Positions 59,728 to 64,000 of a stretch of 64,000 bases of DNA are shown here, piece by piece. The notes under the pieces are model-generated. The model did not search any database, was not told the origin of the DNA, and worked only from the letters and a program-made list of their open reading frames with translations. Made by a program: the position numbers and the translations under genes. The stretch's first letter is position 1, and each line of letters opens with the position of its first letter. This DNA comes from DASSTY01 sp035760645 (GTDB lineage Bacteria > Gemmatimonadota > Gemmatimonadetes > Gemmatimonadales > GWC2-71-9). The stretch is taken from NCBI GenBank assembly GCA_035760645.1, contig DASTSO010000141.1, positions 1 through 64,000 on the forward strand, read 5' to 3'.

Positions 59728-61436
59728 AGGGTGCCCCGCTTCCGTTCCGCCGCGATGTGGTCGCTCGTGCGCCAGGCAAGCGCGAGGATGGTCCAGGTGG
59801 GGTTCTTGTCCGCCTGCGACACGAACGGCCCGCCGTCGGCGACGAAGAGGTTGGGGACGTCGTGCACCCGGCAGTGCGGATCCACCACCGACGTGCGCGG
59901 GTCCTTCCCCATCCGCGTCGTGCCGAGCTCGTGGATGATCCGCCCGCCGGGCGCGATGCCGTAGCCCTGCTCCTTCGTCGGCATCGGCGTGAAGACCTCG
60001 CCGCCCATCTCGGCGATGAGGGCGCGGAAGGTCTCCTGCATGTGCTTCACCTGCCGGAGCTCGTGCTCGCTCCACTCCCAGTGGAAGCGGAGGACCGGGA
60101 TCCCGTAGCGATCCACCACGTCGGGATCGAGCTCGCAGAAGGACCCGGCGTTCGGGATCATCTCGCCGCGGCCCGAGAAGCCGATCGTGGCGCCGTAGTA
60201 GCGGCGGTAGTCGGCCTTGAGCCGCGCGCCGTAGCCGCCGCCGGGCGGGTAGTTCTCGATCCCCTTCATGAAGCCGTAGGCGGGCGGATAGAGCCCGCCC
60301 CAGACCTCGATGTGGTAGCCGCGCGGGAAGTCGAGCTTCCGGTTGTCGCCCCACCACGGCATGTAGACGTGCATCCCGCCGACCCCGTCCTCGTTGTGGG
60401 GGACGTGGTCCACCATCTTCGGAATGAAGCCCTCGACGTCGGTGCCGGTGGTGTCGGTGAGGTACTTCCCCACGACGCCGCCCTGGTTGCCGAGCCCGTG
60501 GGGGAAGCGCGAGGAGCGCGAGTTGAGGAGCAGGCGCGCCGACTCGCAGGCACTCGCGGCCAGGACGACGACGCGGGCGCGCACGTGCTCGTCGAGCCCG
60601 GTGGCCTTGTCGATGTAGGCGACGCCCGTGGCGCGCCCGCTCCCGTCCACCGTGACCTCGCGCGCCATCGCGCCCGTGAGCAGCGTGAGGCGGCCGGTGT
60701 CGAGCGCCGGCTTGATGAGGACGCCGGGGCTCGAGAAGTTCGCGTTCACGCCGCAGCCGCGGTTGCACTGGCCGCAGTAGTGGCAGGCCGGGCGGCCGTT
60801 GAGCGGCCGCGTGAGGATCGAGAGGCGCGAGGGGATGCAGGGGATCTTCAGGCGGCGGCTCGCCTGCTGCACGAGGAGCTCGTAGCAGCGCGGCTTCGGG
60901 GGCGGGAGGAAGACGCCGTCGGGGTGATTGGGCAGCCCCTCGCGGCTTCCGAAGATGCCGATCAGCCGGTCCACCCGGTCGTAGTAGGGCGCGACGTCGT
61001 CGTAACCGATGGGCCAGTCGTCGCCCAGGCCGTCGCGGCTCCTCCCGCGGAAGTCGTCGGGCCCGAAGCGGAGCGAGATGCGGCCCCAGTGATTGGTGCG
61101 CCCCCCCAGCATACGGGCGCGCCACCAGTCGAACTTGGTGCCCGGCGCGCGGGTGTAGGGCTCGCCCTCGAGCTTCCAGCCGCCGATGCAGCCATCGAAC
61201 TCGCCGAACGGGTGGTCGGGCGTCGGGGCGCCGCGACGGGGCGAGTCGTAGGGCATCTGCAGCATCGCCGAGTCGCGGGTGCTGTACCACTCGGGGCCGG
61301 CCTCGAGCAGCACCACCTGCGCGCCGGCGCGGGTGAGCGCCCAGGCGGCCATCCCGCCGCCGGCGCCGCTGCCCACTATGCACACGTCGTACGTCTCGCG
61401 CCGGCGCGCGGCCTGCACGGGCGGGGTCGTCGTCAC
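59724..61436 (-). CDS. GMC family FAD-dependent sugar dehydrogenase, large subunit
   Basis: A 570-aa protein from GTG at 61436; the open frame to 61736 adds Arg-rich sequence unlike the family. FAD-binding motif VCIVGSGAGGGMAAWALTRAG, LGGRTNHWGR, a cysteine cluster CHYCGQCNRGCG near residue 220 and the C-terminal catalytic region HELGTTRMG to NPTWTILALAWRTSDHI are present. It is the usual partner of subunit-3 proteins and is expected to oxidise sugar hydroxyls outside the cytoplasm, passing electrons to a cytochrome. It is the first gene of the operon. Confidence 0.9.
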   Translation of the reverse strand: MTTTPPVQAARRRETYDVCIVGSGAGGGMAAWALTRAGAQVVLLEAGPEWYSTRDSAMLQMPYDSPRRGAPTPDHPFGEFDGCIGGWKLEGEPYTRAPGTKFDWWRARMLGGRTNHWGRISLRFGPDDFRGRSRDGLGDDWPIGYDDVAPYYDRVDRLIGIFGSREGLPNHPDGVFLPPPKPRCYELLVQQASRRLKIPCIPSRLSILTRPLNGRPACHYCGQCNRGCGVNANFSSPGVLIKPALDTGRLTLLTGAMAREVTVDGSGRATGVAYIDKATGLDEHVRARVVVLAASACESARLLLNSRSSRFPHGLGNQGGVVGKYLTDTTGTDVEGFIPKMVDHVPHNEDGVGGMHVYMPWWGDNRKLDFPRGYHIEVWGGLYPPAYGFMKGIENYPPGGGYGARLKADYRRYYGATIGFSGRGEMIPNAGSFCELDPDVVDRYGIPVLRFHWEWSEHELRQVKHMQETFRALIAEMGGEVFTPMPTKEQGYGIAPGGRIIHELGTTRMGKDPRTSVVDPHCRVHDVPNLFVADGGPFVSQADKNPTWTILALAWRTSDHIAAERKRGTL

Positions 61437-61666
61437 GCAGGGATCCCGGAGCTCGGTGGGTCTGAAGAAGGAGTCGGCTCGCGCCGAGGGGCATCCTGAA
61501 GTTGTTCCGCGGCGCGGCGAGACGCAACTCGGGCGCGACCTCCTCGCGGCTCCGTGAGCTACGCCCCCGCGCCGGCGCGGTCGCCCCGATATCCTGAACC
61601 GGGTGCCCCGGCCGCGCCGCCACGCGTGCCGGGCTCGTGCGGGGTGGCGGCCATGGGAGGTGGACG

Positions 61667-62374
61667 ATGACGACGGCAGGGATGCCGGGCACGCGGCAGG
61701 TACCGGGACCGGAGGCGCGCGCCCGGCGCGCCGCACGCTGTCGGCGCAAGTTCCTGCGCTACTTCCCGGCGGGCTTTCGCGACGAGACCTACCTCGACTG
61801 GGAGCGCGGCTACAAGTGGGCCGCCCACGAGCGCTGGGAGGCGTCGCTCGGCCAGGCCGAGCACCTGGCGCTCCTGCGGGCCGGCGCCTACGCCGAGGTC
61901 GCGCAGCGCGCGGTCACGATCGAGTCGCGCACCAACCTCCTCTTCTCCTTCGAGAAGATGGCGCTGCGCGACGCGGTGCGCCCGCGCGAGGGGGCGGAGG
62001 GCTTCGCCACCGGGCTGTACGAGTGGCTCTACGGCCGCGCCAGCGAGGAGCGGAAGCTCGAGCGGTGGATCGCCGTGGCGGAGGCGCTGCCGCGGCGCCA
62101 GACCCGCGTCCTCACCTGGCCCCTCGTGACGGTGTTCGGCTTCCTCGCGCTCCCCGAGCGCCACCTCTTCCTCAAGCCCACCGTCACGCGGCGGGCGGCG
62201 GAGGCGTACGGCTTCCCCCTGCACTACGCCTCGCGCCCCTCGTGGGCGGGCTACGCCAGCCTCCTCGAGTTCGCCGCCACGGTGCGCCGCGACCTGCGCG
62301 ACCTCCGCCCGCGCGACATGATCGACCTCCAATCCTTCATCTGGGTCCAGGGCTCCGACGAATACCCCGCCTGA
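61667..62374 (+). CDS. Conserved hypothetical protein
   Basis: A 235-aa protein with GGGAGG six bases before the ATG. It is predicted soluble and helical, rich in Trp, Tyr and Arg (KFLRYFPAGFRDETYLDWERGYKWAAHERWEASLG near 28; LLFSFEKMALRDAV near 96; TWPLVTVFGFLALPERHLFLKPTVTRRAAEAYGF near 150). The order and spacing look like an evolutionarily constrained protein, but I cannot name the family. It is divergent from the GMC operon, with 230 bases between them and no clear promoter boxes. Confidence 0.75.
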   Translation: MTTAGMPGTRQVPGPEARARRAARCRRKFLRYFPAGFRDETYLDWERGYKWAAHERWEASLGQAEHLALLRAGAYAEVAQRAVTIESRTNLLFSFEKMALRDAVRPREGAEGFATGLYEWLYGRASEERKLERWIAVAEALPRRQTRVLTWPLVTVFGFLALPERHLFLKPTVTRRAAEAYGFPLHYASRPSWAGYASLLEFAATVRRDLRDLRPRDMIDLQSFIWVQGSDEYPA

Positions 62375-62518
62375 GGCGCGCCCGATCCCCGCCGGCCCAC
62401 CTCCCCGTCGCGGCGGCGCCGCGTATCTTCCTCCCACTTTCCCTGCCCCGTGCCCGTCCGCCGGCGTCCCCGGCCAGCGGACGGCCGGGCCACACGCCAC
62501 GCCACAGCCGGAGGCGGC

Positions 62519-63043
62519 ATGTCCACGACGGTCGTGATGGTGCTCCTGCGCATCGCCCACATCGTGGCCGGGATGTTCTGGGTCGGCTCCGCTCTCTTCG
62601 TGACCTTCTTCCTGATGCCCACGATGCGCGCGCTGGGCCCGGGCGGGCGCCCGGTCATGGGACACCTCACCCAGCAGCTGCGGCTCCCGACCTGGATCAT
62701 GTGGACCGCCGTCCTCACGATCCTCTCGGGCATCGGGCTCTACTGGCGCCTCTCGGGCGGCTTCGCCTCGGCGTGGATCCACTCGGGGGCGGGCCGGGTC
62801 TTCGGCCTCGGCGGGGCGCTGGCGATCGTCTCGTTCGTCATGGGCCTCGTCGTCAACAAGCCGACGGCCGCGCGCATGGGGGCCCTGGCGGCGGCCATGG
62901 AGCGCGCCGGCGGCCCCCCCGCGCCGGAGCAGGCGGCCGAGCTCGCTCGGCTGCAGCGGCGGCTCTACCTCGCCTCGATCGAGTCGGCCATCCTCCTCAC
63001 TCTCGCCACGGCCGCGATGGCCTGCGCGCGCTACGTCGGCTGA
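62519..63043 (+). CDS. Small CopD/DUF2269-like integral membrane protein
   Basis: A 174-aa protein with four membrane helices. The first helix LLRIAHIVAGMFWVGSALFVTFFLMPTM has the His/Trp pattern of the CopD/DUF2269 superfamily, whose members may bind heme or copper. Histidines also occur at MGHLTQQLRLP and near WIHSGAGR. TATCTT at 62424-62429 is a candidate -10. The longer open frame from 62450 adds Arg-rich sequence and is less likely. Confidence 0.75.
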   Translation: MSTTVVMVLLRIAHIVAGMFWVGSALFVTFFLMPTMRALGPGGRPVMGHLTQQLRLPTWIMWTAVLTILSGIGLYWRLSGGFASAWIHSGAGRVFGLGGALAIVSFVMGLVVNKPTAARMGALAAAMERAGGPPAPEQAAELARLQRRLYLASIESAILLTLATAAMACARYVG

Positions 63044-63164
63044 GGCGCGCTACCCGGTCCCCGCGGGGCGCCATCGCGTCGAGCAGACGATCGAGCGCAG
63101 CCGCTTCATCTGCACCCTCGAGCGCGTCGCCAGCCCCGAGGAGGCGCAGGCGTTCATCCGGGCG

Positions 63165-63668
63165 ATGAACGCCGAGTTCCCCGACGCCACCCACAACTGC
63201 TGGGCCTACGTCGCGGGACCGCCGGGGAGCACGAGCCGCATCGGCCTGAGCGACGCCGGCGAGCCGCATGGGACGGCGGGCCGCCCGATGCTCACCGTCC
63301 TCCTCCACGCCGGCGTGGGCGAGATCGCCGCGGTGGTGACGCGCTACTACGGCGGCATCAAGCTCGGCACCGGCGGCCTCGTGAAGGCCTACGGCGGCAG
63401 CGTGCAGCTCGCGCTCGAGACCCTGCCGCGGCGGGAGCGCGTGGAGCTCGTCGAGCTCGACGTCGCGGTGGACTACGCGGCGATCGCCGCGGTGCAGCAG
63501 CTCCTCCCCGCCCTCGAGGCCGAGGTCGTCGCGCAGGAGTACGGCGCCGCGGTCCGCTACCGGCTCCGGCTCCCGCGCACCCGGCTCGAGGCGCTGCGGG
63601 CCGCGCTCCTCGACGCCACCCGCGGGCAGGCGGCGATCGGCGCACCCGAGCCGCCGGCGGCCTCGTGA
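63165..63668 (+). CDS. yigZ: YigZ/IMPACT family protein (5' end uncertain)
   Basis: The reading frame encodes a UPF0029/IMPACT protein. NAEFPDATHNCWAYVAG, SDAGEPHGTAGRPML, VVTRYYGGIKLGTGGLVKAYGGSV and a C-terminal DUF1949-like half are clear. The first ordinary start in the frame is ATG 63165, but family-typical sequence begins about 40 codons earlier (RYPVPAGRHRVEQTIERSRFICTLERV from 63048). No ATG, GTG or TTG precedes that in frame. The coordinates given use the ATG. The true protein is probably about 205 aa, begun at a rare codon or reached by a frameshift from the upstream gene. Confidence 0.8.
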   Translation: MNAEFPDATHNCWAYVAGPPGSTSRIGLSDAGEPHGTAGRPMLTVLLHAGVGEIAAVVTRYYGGIKLGTGGLVKAYGGSVQLALETLPRRERVELVELDVAVDYAAIAAVQQLLPALEAEVVAQEYGAAVRYRLRLPRTRLEALRAALLDATRGQAAIGAPEPPAAS

Positions 63669-63700
63669 CGCGGCGGTCTGCGCGGGCGGCGGACCGGTGT

Positions 63701-63706
63701 TATGCT
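63701..63706 (+). promoter_or_regulatory. Candidate -10 element of the TauE/SafE gene
   Basis: TATGCT lies 30 bases before the GTG start in an otherwise GC-rich spacer of 67 bases. No good -35 was found. Confidence 0.35.
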
Positions 63707-63735
63707 TGGCGGGACCTCGACCGGAGCCCCGCGCC

Positions 63736-64000
63736 GTGACCGTGCTCGTGATGACCCTGCTCCTCGCCGGCGGCGCCTTCGCCGCCGGGCTGCTCGGCGC
63801 CCTGACGGGGCTGGGCGGCGGGCTCATCATCGTCCCGCTGCTCACCCTGGGCTTCGGCGTCGACCTGCGCTACGCCATCGGCGCCTCGCTGGTGAGCGTC
63901 ATCGCCACGAGCTCGGGCGCCGCCGCGGCGTACGTCCGGGAAGGCTACACCAACATCCGCGTCGGCATGCTCCTCGAGGTCGCGACGACCGTCGGCGCGC
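63736..64000 (+). CDS. TauE/SafE family permease (cut by the window end)
   Basis: The frame from GTG 63736 stays open to the edge and gives 88 residues. MTVLVMTLLLAGGAFAAGLLGALTGLGGGLIIVPLLTLGFGVDLRYAIGASLVSVIATSSGAAAAYVREGYTNIR-type features, here described by position, are two hydrophobic helices (about 3-25 and 28-40) joined by the glycine-rich GALTGLGGGLIIVPLL signature, then GASLVSVIATSSGAA. This is the N terminus of a TauE/SafE sulfite/organosulfonate exporter-type protein. The start could also be GTG 63742 or ATG 63751. Confidence 0.8.
   Translation, partial: MTVLVMTLLLAGGAFAAGLLGALTGLGGGLIIVPLLTLGFGVDLRYAIGASLVSVIATSSGAAAAYVREGYTNIRVGMLLEVATTVGA

Overview
The window is about 64 kb of very GC-rich bacterial chromosome with dense gene packing and many 4-bp ATGA/GTGA start-stop overlaps. 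The gene content fits Gemmatimonadota or a close relative. Pointers are a BTAD (SARP-type) regulator joined to a TolB-like domain and TPR-like repeats, a clade II-type nos cluster, aerobic tyrosine breakdown, and split CheB/CheR-PAS signalling. This placement is inference from gene content. I saw no rRNA, tRNA, CRISPR array, insertion sequence or prophage.

Layout. 0.1-4.6 kb (minus): tyrosine catabolism (hppD, hmgA) ending in acetoacetyl-CoA synthetase. 4.8-9.6 kb (plus): CheB-like methylesterase, CheR-PAS methyltransferase, a receiver protein, a small protein and a LuxR-type regulator. 9.6-17.5 kb: a degenerate receiver, an ECF sigma factor with its anti-sigma factor, a large BTAD regulator and a hybrid histidine kinase. 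18.0-26.7 kb (minus): a six-gene, translationally coupled membrane glycosylation operon. 26.9-29.8 kb: RecQ helicase and an AI-2E-type permease. 29.8-34.9 kb: PIG-L deacetylase, GT4 glycosyltransferase, FemAB/CelD-like acyltransferase, a phosphoribosyltransferase-hydrolase fusion and a methyltransferase.

35.0-46.7 kb is the most interesting part. A DosS-like GAF histidine kinase and an OmpR-type response regulator lie divergent to a universal stress protein. Next comes a nitrous-oxide reductase cluster: cupredoxin lipoprotein, nosZ, nosB-like gene, nosD, nosF, nosL, nosY and a heme-copper-oxidase-like membrane protein. A two-domain multicopper oxidase follows. Three promoters here (usp, cupredoxin-nosZ, multicopper oxidase) carry 11-bp-spaced CTTCACG-type repeats at -39 and -28 from a TAnnnT -10 element. 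This suggests one regulator controls all three, and the adjacent two-component pair is the obvious candidate.

47.1-49.6 kb: three coupled envelope proteins (helical/TM, YqjE-like, DUF3618 with a LEA-like tail). 49.7-54.8 kb: hemN with an Rrf2 regulator, a divergent PLP-dependent decarboxylase and a short Rho. 54.9-61.4 kb: a probable glycoside 3-oxidation module made of two DUF1080 proteins, an NHS-type transporter, a Gfo/Idh oxidoreductase, a GMC oxidoreductase and its small subunit. 61.7-64 kb: a conserved unknown, a small membrane protein, a YigZ/IMPACT protein with no ordinary start codon for its full domain, and the start of a TauE/SafE permease cut by the window edge.
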